Source: Leptolyngbyaceae cyanobacterium clean351 (GTDB lineage: Bacteria; Cyanobacteriota; Cyanobacteriia; DAIDHW01). Taken from it: a stretch of 64,000 bases of DNA. This document shows positions 18,066 to 26,480 of this stretch, piece after piece (within the stretch, counting starts at the first letter, position 1; each line of letters begins with the position of its first letter). Below the pieces are notes generated by a model. It saw only the letters and a list, made by a program, of their open reading frames with translations, was not told where the DNA came from and searched no databases. The stretch is from contig DAIDHW010000007.1 of the NCBI GenBank assembly GCA_027451865.1, positions 18,928 to 82,927 on the forward strand, written 5' to 3'. The position numbers were made by a program, and so were the translations under genes.

Positions 18066-19313
18066 ATGGGTGTTCCCCGGCCCCTCGCCAACTTTTCCAT
18101 CTCTAATCCCTTCACCTTCACGACCCAGTTAGGGGTTTGGATTCTCTTGGGTTTGGGGTGCGGGTTAGTGGCTTCGACCTACTGGTTAACCCTAGCCTGG
18201 TTGACAGACCAGGGGCGATTCCTGCAGGGCGCAGGGGTAGTGGCCCTCATGGGGGGAGCTGGTCTGGGAGTAGGCCTGCTAATTCACTGGCTAGGAGACC
18301 CGGGAGAGATCTCTCAACTGGTAGACGATGTGCATCTGCGGGGGGGGCGGATTGAAGCGCGGCGCAATCCCAACATGCTCATGACCTCCCTGCTGAGCAT
18401 TGCTAGTGGCGGGAGCTTAGGTCCCGAGGCCCCGATGGTCCAATTAACTGGCTCCCTGGGGACCTGGTTAGCGGACCGGTTAGGTCTAGGGGGGGGGGAA
18501 TTGCGCTGCCTAAGCTTAGCCGGCATGGCTGCTGGCTTTACTGCCCTGTTCGGAGCTCCCCTGGGAGGAGCCTTTTTTGCCCTAGAAATCCTGCACGACC
18601 AACACTTTCTCGAGTACTACCGAGCTGTGGTCCCTGCCCTCGTGGCCAGCTGCTCTAGCTACCTAGTATTTGTGCTCATTACCCACCTGGGCCTGGCCCC
18701 AGACTGGCATTTCCCCCAGTACCACCTCCAGGGTATTGATGACATTCTGACGGCGATGCTGTATGGCGCTCTGGGAGCTGGAGCTGCCTGGGTCTTCATT
18801 ACCTTGGTCAGTCTGGTCCGGCGCGCGGTGCCCAAAATTCCCGGGCCAGTCTACCTCCACACTACCCTAGCCGGTCTGGTTCTGGGGGTTCTGGGGGTAG
18901 TGTGGCCCTTGAGCCGCTACTTCGGGGATGCTCAACTTAATACTCTCCTGTCGGTGCAGCTGGGCATGTGGGGCTTACTGGGTTTGGCGGTAGTCAAGAT
19001 GGTAGCAGTCAGTGTTACCATCGCTGGGGAGTGGCGGGGGGGTCTAATCATTCCTCTGTTCTTTATTGGCGCCTGCCTGGGCAAAGCCCTGACCCTCCCG
19101 GGAGTGGACCCGAGTTTGGCCATGATTGCCACTATGGCAGCCCTGAATGCGGCGGTGACTAGGACTCCTATCAGTACCGGTATTCTTTTGGCCAAGCTGA
19201 CTGGGGCTAGTCCTCTGACCCCGATTCTATTTGCCGGTTTAGTGGGTTTTTTCCTCTCCCCCCGGACTCCCTTCATTAAATCCCAATCTGATCATCCCTC
19301 CTGTCCTCTATGA
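18066..19313 (+). CDS. ClC-family chloride channel/antiporter
   Basis: 415 residues with about ten hydrophobic segments. The selectivity-filter motifs are visible: GSLGPEAPMVQ (Glu at the gating position, with GPEAP in place of the common GREGP) and LFGAPLGGAFFALE, followed late by AGEWRGGLIIPLFFIGACLG. The family comprises Cl-/H+ antiporters and Cl- channels in the plasma or thylakoid membrane, where they balance charge. The final codons overlap the purH start by 4 bp (ATGA). No CBS domains are present. Confidence 0.87.
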   Translation: MGVPRPLANFSISNPFTFTTQLGVWILLGLGCGLVASTYWLTLAWLTDQGRFLQGAGVVALMGGAGLGVGLLIHWLGDPGEISQLVDDVHLRGGRIEARRNPNMLMTSLLSIASGGSLGPEAPMVQLTGSLGTWLADRLGLGGGELRCLSLAGMAAGFTALFGAPLGGAFFALEILHDQHFLEYYRAVVPALVASCSSYLVFVLITHLGLAPDWHFPQYHLQGIDDILTAMLYGALGAGAAWVFITLVSLVRRAVPKIPGPVYLHTTLAGLVLGVLGVVWPLSRYFGDAQLNTLLSVQLGMWGLLGLAVVKMVAVSVTIAGEWRGGLIIPLFFIGACLGKALTLPGVDPSLAMIATMAALNAAVTRTPISTGILLAKLTGASPLTPILFAGLVGFFLSPRTPFIKSQSDHPSCPL

Positions 19314-20824
19314 AACCCCTCGCCCTCCTGAGCGTATCGGATAAAACTGGCCTAATCGAACTGGCCCAGACCCTAGTTGGGGAATTTGGCTTTGACTTGA
19401 TGAGCAGTGGGGGCACTGCCCAGGCCTTGCAGCGGGCTGGCCTACCGGTGACCAAAGTTTCTGACTATACCGGGTTCCCAGAGATTCTCGGTGGCCGGGT
19501 TAAAACTCTCCATCCACGCATCCACGGGGGAATTTTAGCCCGGACCGAGCTGGAGGAGGACCGACAGCAGTTGGCTCACCACCAGATTCGGGCAATTGAG
19601 CTAGTGGTAGTTAATCTCTACCCCTTCCAGGCCACAATTGCCCGCCCGGAAGTCACCCCCGAAGAGGCCATCGAGCAGATCGACATTGGTGGGCCTACCC
19701 TACTGCGGGGAGCAGCTAAAAACCACGCCTCCGTCAGTGTATTGTGCGATCCAGGCCAGTACCCAACCTACCTAGAAGACCGCCGCCAGGGGACCATCAC
19801 CCCGGAAAAGCGCCGGGCCTGGGCCCAGGCGGCCTTTGCCCACACCGCCGCCTACGATACAGCCATCGCCGCTTACCTTAGCCCTGAGCCCACCTTTAAC
19901 CTCAAAGCCTCCCTAGTCCAGACCCTCCGCTACGGGGAAAACCCCCACCAAGGGGCGGCCTGGTACCAGACCGGAGCTGCTCCTACGGGTTGGGCCAGGG
20001 CCACTAAGCTTCAAGGGAAGGAGCTTAGTTATAACAACCTAGTCGACCTGGAGGCAGCTCGAGAACTGATTGCTGACCTGCTAGACACGCCGGCGGCGGC
20101 AATTCTCAAGCACACTAACCCCTGTGGAGTGGCTTGCGGTTCAACCCTGGAGGAAGCCTACCAGCGGGCCCTGCGTGCTGATCCAGTGTCAGCCTTTGGT
20201 GGGGTGGTCGCTCTCAGTCGCCCCCTAGATGTAGCAACTGCCCAAGCCCTGGCACAGATATTCCTCGAATGCATTCTGGTGCCCGGCTGCGATCCGGCCG
20301 CCCAGGAGGTCCTGCAAGCTAAGTCCCGAGTGCGGCTCATGGTACTTTCGGACCTGGCTAGTGGTCCTGACAAGGGGATCAAGGCCGTTGCCGGGGGCCT
20401 ATTAGTGCAGGATAGTAACATCGGGGGGGTAGAGCCCCAGGGCTGGCAGGTGGTGACCAAAGCCCAACCCACCCCCGCGGATCTAGGGGAGTTGGGGTTT
20501 GCCTGGCGGGTAGTTAAGCACGTTAAGTCTAATGCCATTGTGGTTACCCGTAGTCAATGCACCCTAGGGATTGGTGCTGGTCAAATGAACCGGGTCGGCT
20601 CCGTGGCCCTAGCCCTGCAGCAGGCGGGCCTGCAGGCTAACGGTGCCTATCTGGCCAGTGACGGCTTTTTCCCCTTTAGCGACTCAGTTCAGCTGGCAGC
20701 TCAGGCAGGTATTCGCGCCATCATCCAGCCAGGCGGGAGTCTGCGGGACCAGGAATCCATCGAGGCGGCGGACAAGGAAGGGTTAATTATGGTCACAACT
20801 GGAGTCAGACACTTCTGGCATTGA
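19310..20824 (+). CDS. purH: Bifunctional AICAR formyltransferase / IMP cyclohydrolase
   Basis: 504 residues. The N-terminal cyclohydrolase domain carries LLSVSDKTGLIELAQ, SSGGTAQAL and GGRVKTLHPRIHGGILAR; the C-terminal transformylase domain carries RYGENPHQGAAWYQ, LSYNNLVDLEAA, KHTNPCGVA and SDGFFPFSD. It performs the last two steps of IMP synthesis. The ATG overlaps the ClC stop, implying translational coupling. Length is normal and no anomaly was seen. Confidence 0.96.
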   Translation: MKPLALLSVSDKTGLIELAQTLVGEFGFDLMSSGGTAQALQRAGLPVTKVSDYTGFPEILGGRVKTLHPRIHGGILARTELEEDRQQLAHHQIRAIELVVVNLYPFQATIARPEVTPEEAIEQIDIGGPTLLRGAAKNHASVSVLCDPGQYPTYLEDRRQGTITPEKRRAWAQAAFAHTAAYDTAIAAYLSPEPTFNLKASLVQTLRYGENPHQGAAWYQTGAAPTGWARATKLQGKELSYNNLVDLEAARELIADLLDTPAAAILKHTNPCGVACGSTLEEAYQRALRADPVSAFGGVVALSRPLDVATAQALAQIFLECILVPGCDPAAQEVLQAKSRVRLMVLSDLASGPDKGIKAVAGGLLVQDSNIGGVEPQGWQVVTKAQPTPADLGELGFAWRVVKHVKSNAIVVTRSQCTLGIGAGQMNRVGSVALALQQAGLQANGAYLASDGFFPFSDSVQLAAQAGIRAIIQPGGSLRDQESIEAADKEGLIMVTTGVRHFWH

Positions 20825-20831
20825 GGAGATC

Positions 20832-21260
20832 TTAGAACGGGGGTGGGGGAGGGCTCACCTGAAATCCGTCGCAGGCGACTATGCCCTGGGGCGTACGCCA
20901 TAGTACGGTGTAGCGGCCGGGGGTAGTCGGCTGACCTCCGAGGAAGTCTCGGGGGTATACCAGATAGTTAAAGCTGCCGCCGTTAAAGACAAAGTGGCTA
21001 GAGCTAACCTGGCCTCTAGGAGAGATCACCTGGACCTCCAGGGAGGCGACCGGGGAATGGGGTGGCTTAGTAAGTCCGAGCAACACTAGATCCCCCGGGT
21101 ACAGGGAAAAGCGGGGAGCGGAGCTCGTCCAACCAGGACCCCCAACTAGGGCTGGGGGCGGGAGGCAGGCGTAGGTGTTAAAGTCAAACCGCGGGGGGGG
21201 AGTGCTCGGGGGTGTTAGAGCGACCACCAGACCTAAAAGACCCAAGACGGGAGAGTTCAT
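20832..21260 (-). CDS. Hypothetical exported protein
   Basis: 142 residues. The first 17 form a short hydrophobic signal-like segment (VLGLLGLVVAL), followed by a proline-rich stretch and a domain with alternating hydrophobic residues suggesting a beta sandwich (LEVQVISPRGQ, GRYTVLWRTPQG). No catalytic motif is visible and I do not recognise a family. The ATG overlaps the stop of the HAD phosphatase gene by 4 bp, so both are likely made from one transcript. It converges with purH, leaving only 7 bp between the stops. Confidence 0.6.
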   Translation of the reverse strand: MNSPVLGLLGLVVALTPPSTPPPRFDFNTYACLPPPALVGGPGWTSSAPRFSLYPGDLVLLGLTKPPHSPVASLEVQVISPRGQVSSSHFVFNGGSFNYLVYPRDFLGGQPTTPGRYTVLWRTPQGIVACDGFQVSPPPPPF

Positions 21261-22018
21261 GCCTTCACCAGCTGCCGGGCTAGGTCGAGGTCAAAGTAGG
21301 TAGCCCCCCCGGCCTCTCCCTGGAGAACCTGAAAGGGTAGGTCTGGTTCCCCTAGGTGGTCAAGTACCAGTAGGGCCCCCTGGAAGTCTTGGTGACGGGT
21401 GTAGCCGTTAACGGTGATCACCGTGGGTATCCCAGCTGCGAGGGCGGACTTGAGGCCGTTACTAGAATCCTCCACAGCCAAACAATCGGTCGCCTTCAGG
21501 TCCAGGTGCTCAAGAGTATAAGTGTAGATATCGGGAGCAGGCTTTTTAGCGGGTACCAAGTCACCAGCCGCGATCACCTCAAACCACCCCAAACTCTCAG
21601 CCCCCAGGGTACTACTCAGGAGGGCCGTGACGTTGGCGGGGGTGGTGGTGGTGGCAATAGCTAACCGCAGGCCGGCGCTGCGGGCGCAGTGCAGGAGGCG
21701 GGCTACCCCCGGGCGCAAGGGGATCTCCCCTTTAGCGATCAACCGAGTGTAGTGCTCGGTCTTAGCCCAGTGCAGTTGGGCAATCAGGGCCTCTAGGTTC
21801 TCAGGGAGGGGGGAGTCCTGCCGGTACTGGTCAAGATAGAAGCGCATCCGCTCCTTACCCCCGGTAACTGCTAGCAGGTCTCCGTAGAGCTCTACAGACC
21901 AATTCCAGTCTAGGCCCGCCTCAGCAAAAGCCTGATTAAAAGCTAGGCGATGCCCATCCCGCTCCGTGTCCGCTAGGGTGCCATCAACGTCAAAAATTAG
22001 CGCTTGTAGGTCGGCCAT
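21257..22018 (-). CDS. HAD-superfamily hydrolase, CbbY/phosphoglycolate phosphatase-like
   Basis: 253 residues. Motif I FDVDGTLADTERDGH holds the nucleophile Asp and the acid/base Asp; motif II appears as IATTTTPANV, motif III Lys in KKPAPDIYTY, and motif IV VEDSSNGLKSALAAG. The small helical cap (residues about 20-90) is of the beta-PGM/CbbY type. CbbY proteins dephosphorylate the Rubisco inhibitor xylulose-1,5-bisphosphate, which suits a cyanobacterium, but beta-phosphoglucomutase or another sugar phosphatase cannot be excluded. The start gives a full cap and core. Confidence 0.85.
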   Translation of the reverse strand: MADLQALIFDVDGTLADTERDGHRLAFNQAFAEAGLDWNWSVELYGDLLAVTGGKERMRFYLDQYRQDSPLPENLEALIAQLHWAKTEHYTRLIAKGEIPLRPGVARLLHCARSAGLRLAIATTTTPANVTALLSSTLGAESLGWFEVIAAGDLVPAKKPAPDIYTYTLEHLDLKATDCLAVEDSSNGLKSALAAGIPTVITVNGYTRHQDFQGALLVLDHLGEPDLPFQVLQGEAGGATYFDLDLARQLVKA

Positions 22019-22090
22019 GTCATCTTTCCTTGATTAAGGTCCGCCGTCTCATCTTACCTCTGACTGACAAGACTACCCCCCAGGGGGATG

Positions 22091-22654
22091 CTAGTGGCCG
22101 ACTGTCAAGGGTTGGGGAAAAACTGGGTAGTCTAGTTCTACCTCTAGATGCCGCATCACCCGGGCGACGCTTTCCTCGACGGTTTCCTGGTCCGTAGGAC
22201 AGAGGACTTCCGGCTGTTCGGGGGGCTCGTAGGGGTCGTCAATGCCGGTGAAGTTCTTGATTTGGCCGGCCCGAGCTTTCTTGTAAAGTCCCTTGACGTC
22301 CCGCTGTTCGCAAACCGCTAGGGGGGCTTGGACGTACACCTCTACAAAGTTACCAATGAGTTGCCGCACATGCTCCCGCATCTGGCGATAGGGGGAAATG
22401 GCCGAGACCAGAACAATCACCCCATTACGGGTTAGCAAGGAGGCGACAAAGGCAATCCGCCGGACATTTTCGTCTCGGTCTTCGCGACTAAAGCCCAAGC
22501 CCTTAGTCAGAAATTCACGTACTACATCCCCGTCCAGGACTTCGACTTTGCGGCCCTGGCGGCGCAACTGTTCAGCCACGGCACGGCTGATAGTGGTCTT
22601 ACCGGCACCACTAAGGCCGGTGAACCATACTGTAAGTCCTGTTTCTTGGATCAT
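22091..22654 (-). CDS. cysC: Adenylylsulfate kinase (CysC)
   Basis: 187 residues. WFTGLSGAGKTTISRAV is the P-loop; VLDGDVVREFL, GFSREDRDENVRRIAFVA and VSAISPYRQMREHVR are signature segments, with the lid region GLYKKARAGQIKNFTGIDDPYE. The enzyme phosphorylates APS to PAPS for sulfate assimilation. It is a single-domain form, not fused to ATP sulfurylase. The integrase gene lies upstream in divergent orientation, marking the edge of the accessory block. Confidence 0.95.
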   Translation of the reverse strand: MIQETGLTVWFTGLSGAGKTTISRAVAEQLRRQGRKVEVLDGDVVREFLTKGLGFSREDRDENVRRIAFVASLLTRNGVIVLVSAISPYRQMREHVRQLIGNFVEVYVQAPLAVCEQRDVKGLYKKARAGQIKNFTGIDDPYEPPEQPEVLCPTDQETVEESVARVMRHLEVELDYPVFPQPLTVGH

Positions 22655-22742
22655 GGATGGGGATGGTGCTTGAGGTCTGGGTTTTACTACAGGAGGGAAA
22701 ATGGTTTCTCCGCCTTGGGGAATAGGAGGAATTCAGGCTATT

Positions 22743-22770
22743 GTGACATGATTTGTGTGACATGATCTGT
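22743..22770. repeat. Tandem 14-bp direct repeat between cysC and the integrase
   Basis: GTGACATGATTTGT at 22743-22756 is followed at once by GTGACATGATCTGT (13 of 14 bases equal). It lies in the 247-bp divergent intergenic region of cysC and the integrase and may be a regulator-binding site. No protein is assigned. Confidence 0.5.
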
Positions 22771-22901
22771 AGGGCAGTGCCGGATTTGCCTTTAGCAACT
22801 ATGCCTTGAACGTTCATGAATTGAGCAGGGGGGCTATTGACCTGGACTTCTAGGCAGTTAAGGGCTTTGGCTATACTGGCTGAAAAGACCAGGTCCCGCC
22901 C

Positions 22902-24044
22902 ATGGCTTCCTCCCCCCCGACCAAAAAATCCCCTAAGGGAACGGTAGTAGTCCGCAACTTCCAAGGTAGACTACGCCTGGTCTGGTCCTTTGGGGGTAGG
23001 CGTTATTGTCTGTCAACGGGGTTTCCCGACGGCAAGGTCAACCGTCTGGCAGCGGAGGCCAAGGCGCGCCAGATTGAGCTGGATATGATTACGGGTAACT
23101 TCAACCCGACTCTGGAGAAGTACGATCCCCGCCGTTCCCTCAAAGATAAACCCGTAGAGCTGGCAGCGATTCCTTTGTTGGAACGGTTTATTCTTCACAA
23201 ACAAAAAGAAGTCTACCACCGCACCCTAGAAAAGTACCGGACGGCTCTCGAGTACCTACGGCAGTTTCTAGCTCAGGACTCCCGACGCGTCCTAGACGTG
23301 AAAAGTGCCGAACGCCTAGTGGATTATCTACGTCCCCGCTTGGCTCCCGTCACCCTCAAGGAGCGTTTGACCATCTACGCGGCTGGCTGGCGGTGGGGGG
23401 TGGAGCAGGGGTTGGTGACAAGTAACCCTTGGGAAGGTTTGCCCGGGAGAGTCAAGGTACCCCCTAAACAGATGCCCCGGCCCTTCACCCAAGGGGAGGT
23501 AGAGGCAATTCTCCAGGGGTTTCGCGAGCACCCCCGTTACTGTCACTACAGTGATTTTGTCAGTTTCCTCTTTGGTACCGGTTGCCGGACTGGAGAGGCG
23601 ATTGGCCTGCGCTGGGGACATCTGCACCCGGATTGCTCCGGGGTCTGGTTTGGTGAGAGTATTTCCCGGGGGGTGAGAAAGGCTACCAAAACTAATCGAG
23701 CCCGGTCAGTGACTTTACCTAAAAGCCTGCAAGTCTTGCTGCTGGCCCGACGGCCCCAAGACCCCCACCCAGACGACCTAGTATTCACTGCTGCCTGGGG
23801 TGGGATTATCAATGACCACAACTTTCGCGACCGGGTTTGGAAACCCGTACTGCAACTAGCAGGGGTGGATTACCGCAAACCCTACACAACCCGCCACACT
23901 CTTATTAGCCATGCCCTAGCCATGGGTATGGACCCGGTCACCCTAGCGCAGTTAGCCGGCCATGACGTGGAGACTCTTTACCAAAACTACGCCGGTTCGG
24001 TAAGTTCTCGGCCGCGGTTACCGGATATGTTGTCAGGAGGATAA
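22902..24044 (+). CDS. Tyrosine recombinase/phage-type integrase
   Basis: 380 residues. The first 75 residues resemble the arm-DNA-binding domain of DUF3596 type (RLRLVWSFGGRRYCLSTGF, NPTLEKYDPR). A SAM-like core-binding segment follows, then the catalytic domain with Arg229 in FGTGCRTGEAIGLRW, Arg331 in YTTRHTLISHAL, His354 in AGHDVETLYQNYAG and the nucleophile Tyr363. In the second box the usual His is replaced by Tyr (Y-x-x-R). It would catalyse site-specific insertion or excision of a mobile element. The 5' end of this gene recurs 2.5 kb downstream as a remnant, which makes this the likely integrase of the island. No tRNA target was seen. Confidence 0.9.
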   Translation: MASSPPTKKSPKGTVVVRNFQGRLRLVWSFGGRRYCLSTGFPDGKVNRLAAEAKARQIELDMITGNFNPTLEKYDPRRSLKDKPVELAAIPLLERFILHKQKEVYHRTLEKYRTALEYLRQFLAQDSRRVLDVKSAERLVDYLRPRLAPVTLKERLTIYAAGWRWGVEQGLVTSNPWEGLPGRVKVPPKQMPRPFTQGEVEAILQGFREHPRYCHYSDFVSFLFGTGCRTGEAIGLRWGHLHPDCSGVWFGESISRGVRKATKTNRARSVTLPKSLQVLLLARRPQDPHPDDLVFTAAWGGIINDHNFRDRVWKPVLQLAGVDYRKPYTTRHTLISHALAMGMDPVTLAQLAGHDVETLYQNYAGSVSSRPRLPDMLSGG

Positions 24045-24731
24045 TCACCGTAAAAAAGCACGCTCTGGGGGGGAGGCGGACCGGTTTGGGGTCAAGATTC
24101 GCCCTGTGGCCTTCCTGAGGCAATCTGCCGCCATCAGGTACAATCCCAAGTGCCTACCCGGAATCAGCGGTTTGAGGGGGTTTTAGGCCTAAGTATATAT
24201 GCTCACTAGTGTAGTGTGGCTCAGATCTACTCCGCCGGGTCTGGGGAGTTGGTCTATCCCCGGTCACCCTCAGAGCTACTCCTGATAGAGCCGGGAAAAA
24301 AATTGAAATGAAAATGAGATGCTTGTTTCTAGCCTAACCGCTAAATTACTTTCTAGCATGGTTTTTAGAGATTTACGCTCCACTGGACAGAAGTGGAGTT
24401 CAGTTGCTCCCAGGGGGAGTGACGGGCTCAGGTCTCGAAGCTTAGGGCAGTCCCAGGGGGAAAAGAGGGCAGCGTGGACTTCCGGGGGCGGTGCTCGGTA
24501 AGACTATCCCCGCCAATGGGCCGGCGGTAAACTCCCTCAGCAGAAGATCTAGCAGGAGGCGGGGCTGTGGGAATCACCACGAGAAATCGACCACTTGTTG
24601 AGTAAGCGATGGACTTCCTAGAGGCAGGCCGCAAGATTGGGGAGGTGCCCCGCTCAAGCCGTCGGGGAAATTAATTCTGGTGGGGTTGGCTTGGTAGTCT
24701 CTGACCAATTAGTATCCCCGACAAGTAGGAG
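24045..24731. other. Intergenic stretch behind the integrase
   Basis: 687 bp without a convincing gene. It holds a perfect 7-bp inverted repeat CTCCACT / AGTGGAG with a 7-base loop at 24378-24398, an AT-rich patch at 24296-24360, and on the plus strand a coding-like frame around 24540-24668 broken by TAA at 24603. Decayed coding DNA or an unassigned structured RNA are both possible. Confidence 0.4.
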
Positions 24732-25109
24732 CTAGAGTTTGAGCTTGAATTCTATCTCTTGCAGTTTAATCAAAGTTATCCCCAGGTTGCCATCGTGGCG
24801 GCTTACGGCAACGTAAAAGAACAGCCCATACAAGTATTTAGTCAAATGCATGAGATGATACTGAGTCTCAAGGGTAATGGTGATGTCTTCAATTTTGTCC
24901 TTAAAGCCAAGAGCCTCAGCCGCCCTGGCTTTTGCCCGAATCACTTCTGTGTTGACAGCAATTGCTAGGGCCAGTTTCTGCTTGGGAAAAAGGGGGCTAT
25001 CAGTACCTGTGTAATCGAGACAGGTACCATTTTTCCAATCCCCTAGGGCGGCCCCGAAAACACCATTGAGAGCTACTAGCTCTTCTAAACATTGACGAAT
25101 ATTTGACAT
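24732..25109 (-). CDS. Roadblock/LC7-like small protein
   Basis: 125 residues. The opening MSNIRQCLEELVALNGVFGAALGDW, a central NTEVIRAKARAAEALGFKDKIEDITITL and LFFYVAVSRHDGNLGITLIKL follow the helix-strand pattern of roadblock/LC7 proteins, which in bacteria regulate small Ras-like GTPases (MglB type) or sense state in signalling modules. No GTPase gene is nearby. It lies in the accessory block between the integrase and its remnant. The family call rests on pattern resemblance and is moderate; the gene itself looks real by codon usage and size. Confidence 0.6.
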   Translation of the reverse strand: MSNIRQCLEELVALNGVFGAALGDWKNGTCLDYTGTDSPLFPKQKLALAIAVNTEVIRAKARAAEALGFKDKIEDITITLETQYHLMHLTKYLYGLFFYVAVSRHDGNLGITLIKLQEIEFKLKL

Positions 25110-25417
25110 GACGACTAACAGCCTGACGATAGGGTTTCTATGGAAGTAATGAGAGTGTTCAGATTATAGAGTATGTTAGTTTTGTGGTCATCTCAACTGC
25201 CCTCACCCATGAAGTTTTGTAAGGGCCTAGGGGGGAAGTCGGGTTGACCATGGCGCGCACCACTCCCGAGGGAAAGAATCCCTAATTTATACCACTTTAT
25301 ACCACGATCCCACACCGTCGGGGCGAGAGAACTTAGGACCTCGAGGTACTGGTCCGATGGATCACCAAGTCAAAGTTGAGGCGAGAATGGAGGGCGTGTT
25401 TATAACCACTCCTATGA
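25110..25417. other. Intergenic stretch before the integrase remnant
   Basis: About 310 bp with no gene visible on either strand. A short direct repeat TTATACCAC occurs twice near 25287-25303. The 3' side leads into sequence homologous to the region upstream of the integrase start. Confidence 0.4.
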
Positions 25418-25713
25418 CTCCTAGGCAGTGGCTATGCTGGCTGAAAAGACCGGCTCCCGCCCATGGCCCCCTCCTCCCCGCCCAAGAAATCCCCCAGGAG
25501 AATGGTAGTAGTCCACAACATTAGACTGCGCTTATTCTGGTGGTCCTTTGGGGGCAGGCGTTATTGTCTGTCGACTGGGTTTGCTACGGCAAGGCCAACC
25601 GTCTGGCAGCGGAGGCCAAGGCGCGTCAGCTTCAACCCGACTCTGGAGAAGTACGACCACCGCCGTTCCCGCAAAGATAAACCCGTAGAGCTGGCGGCGA
25701 TTCCTTTATTGGA
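25418..25713 (+). pseudogene. Truncated, decayed copy of the integrase 5' end
   Basis: From about 25418 the sequence repeats the upstream region and first quarter of the integrase gene (22855-23185). ATG at 25463 matches the integrase ATG. The copy has lost 1 base after GGGTTT (codon-30 region) and 26 bases after the GCGCGTCAG site; together these 27 bases restore the frame, so it returns to NPTLEKYDHRRS and DKPVELAAIPLL. Similarity stops at 25713, right at the end of the oppositely oriented exported-protein gene. Only the arm-binding domain remains, so it cannot be an active recombinase. Confidence 0.85.
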
Positions 25714-26206
25714 TCTGGAAACAGCTCCCCCGGTAATTGAGGTTGTGGTAGCCAGGATAAATCATCGGAATCACGGTGGGGATGGGCTGGTTGGGGTTAG
25801 CTCCAGGTTGGTGGGGATCAACAGGCTGGACGAAACACTGACCAGAACTAGGTATGGCAGAATCGTAGACCCCAATGATGAAGGTCTTGTATCGTTGTGC
25901 CACCTGAGGGGTGACGGTTAGGGTGTAGGCACAGTTGGCACCATTCTGAGTCACGGTGCCTGGGAATAGGCGGTTGGACTGGTTATCGACACCAAAGACC
26001 GTGATCGTGTTGCAAGACCGACCCGGGAATATGGTGCCGGTGACGGTCGTATATACTGTCCGCTTATACGGAGGGATAGTAGGAGTGTAGCGGTAGCCAG
26101 GAGTATATGTGGGGGCAAGGGATGGGTTAACTTGCGCCAGGGAGGGGGAGGCTAAGGTGATGGCACCAAGGCTAGTGAGGCAAAATGTGGTCAGTAGTAG
26201 CTTCAT
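25706..26206 (-). CDS. Hypothetical exported protein
   Basis: ATG at 26206 gives 166 residues with a clear signal peptide (MKLLLTTFCLTSLGAITLAS, cleavage near SLA-QV). The mature part has a proline/tyrosine-rich segment (YTPGYRYTPTIPPYKRTVY) followed by a likely beta domain with four Cys residues (RSCNTITVFG, NGANCAYTL, GQCFVQP, RGSCFQIQ), perhaps two disulfides. The open frame runs upstream to 26368, but only by reading through a degenerate CRISPR repeat and is not coding there. Family not recognised. The stop lies at the breakpoint of the integrase remnant. Confidence 0.65.
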   Translation of the reverse strand: MKLLLTTFCLTSLGAITLASPSLAQVNPSLAPTYTPGYRYTPTIPPYKRTVYTTVTGTIFPGRSCNTITVFGVDNQSNRLFPGTVTQNGANCAYTLTVTPQVAQRYKTFIIGVYDSAIPSSGQCFVQPVDPHQPGANPNQPIPTVIPMIYPGYHNLNYRGSCFQIQ

Positions 26207-26239
26207 AGGAGTGTGAAAAGGTTTTCTTAAATCTCGTTT

Positions 26240-26275
26240 ATTACCATTCGACTTATATCCCCAGCGAGTGGGGAT
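26240..26275 (-). repeat. Solitary degenerate CRISPR repeat
   Basis: 29 of 36 bases match the consensus repeat of the array 1.4 kb away, including all 16 bases of the CCCCAGCGAGTGGGGA core. Mismatches are at positions 1, 4, 11, 13, 15, 18 and 36 of the plus-strand consensus. It sits 34 bases upstream of the ATG of the exported-protein gene, in the same strand sense as the crRNA orientation. Confidence 0.85.
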
Positions 26276-26480
26276 TGTCAACATGCTCTTGTACTCAAGA
26301 CCAGGGCTACCATCCCCTTGAATTAACATCCCCGGTAGATCCGCAATAGGCACTGTAAAGGAGGGCAACTAGTCCAGGCGGGGGCAGACTTGGCGACTAA
26401 TTCTCAACTTGGGGAAGATGAGGAGGGGGCCTCGAATAAAACCCGAGGGATATTGGCGTTTATCCCCCGCCTCAGGCAAG

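Noticed and set aside
22655..24731. A tRNA gene as integration target
   Set aside because: No cloverleaf or T-loop sequence was found by eye near the integrase.
26207..26368. N-terminal extension of the exported protein ending at 25706
   Set aside because: The extension translates a degenerate CRISPR repeat (PTRWGYKSNGN), and the true start at 26206 begins with a clean signal peptide.
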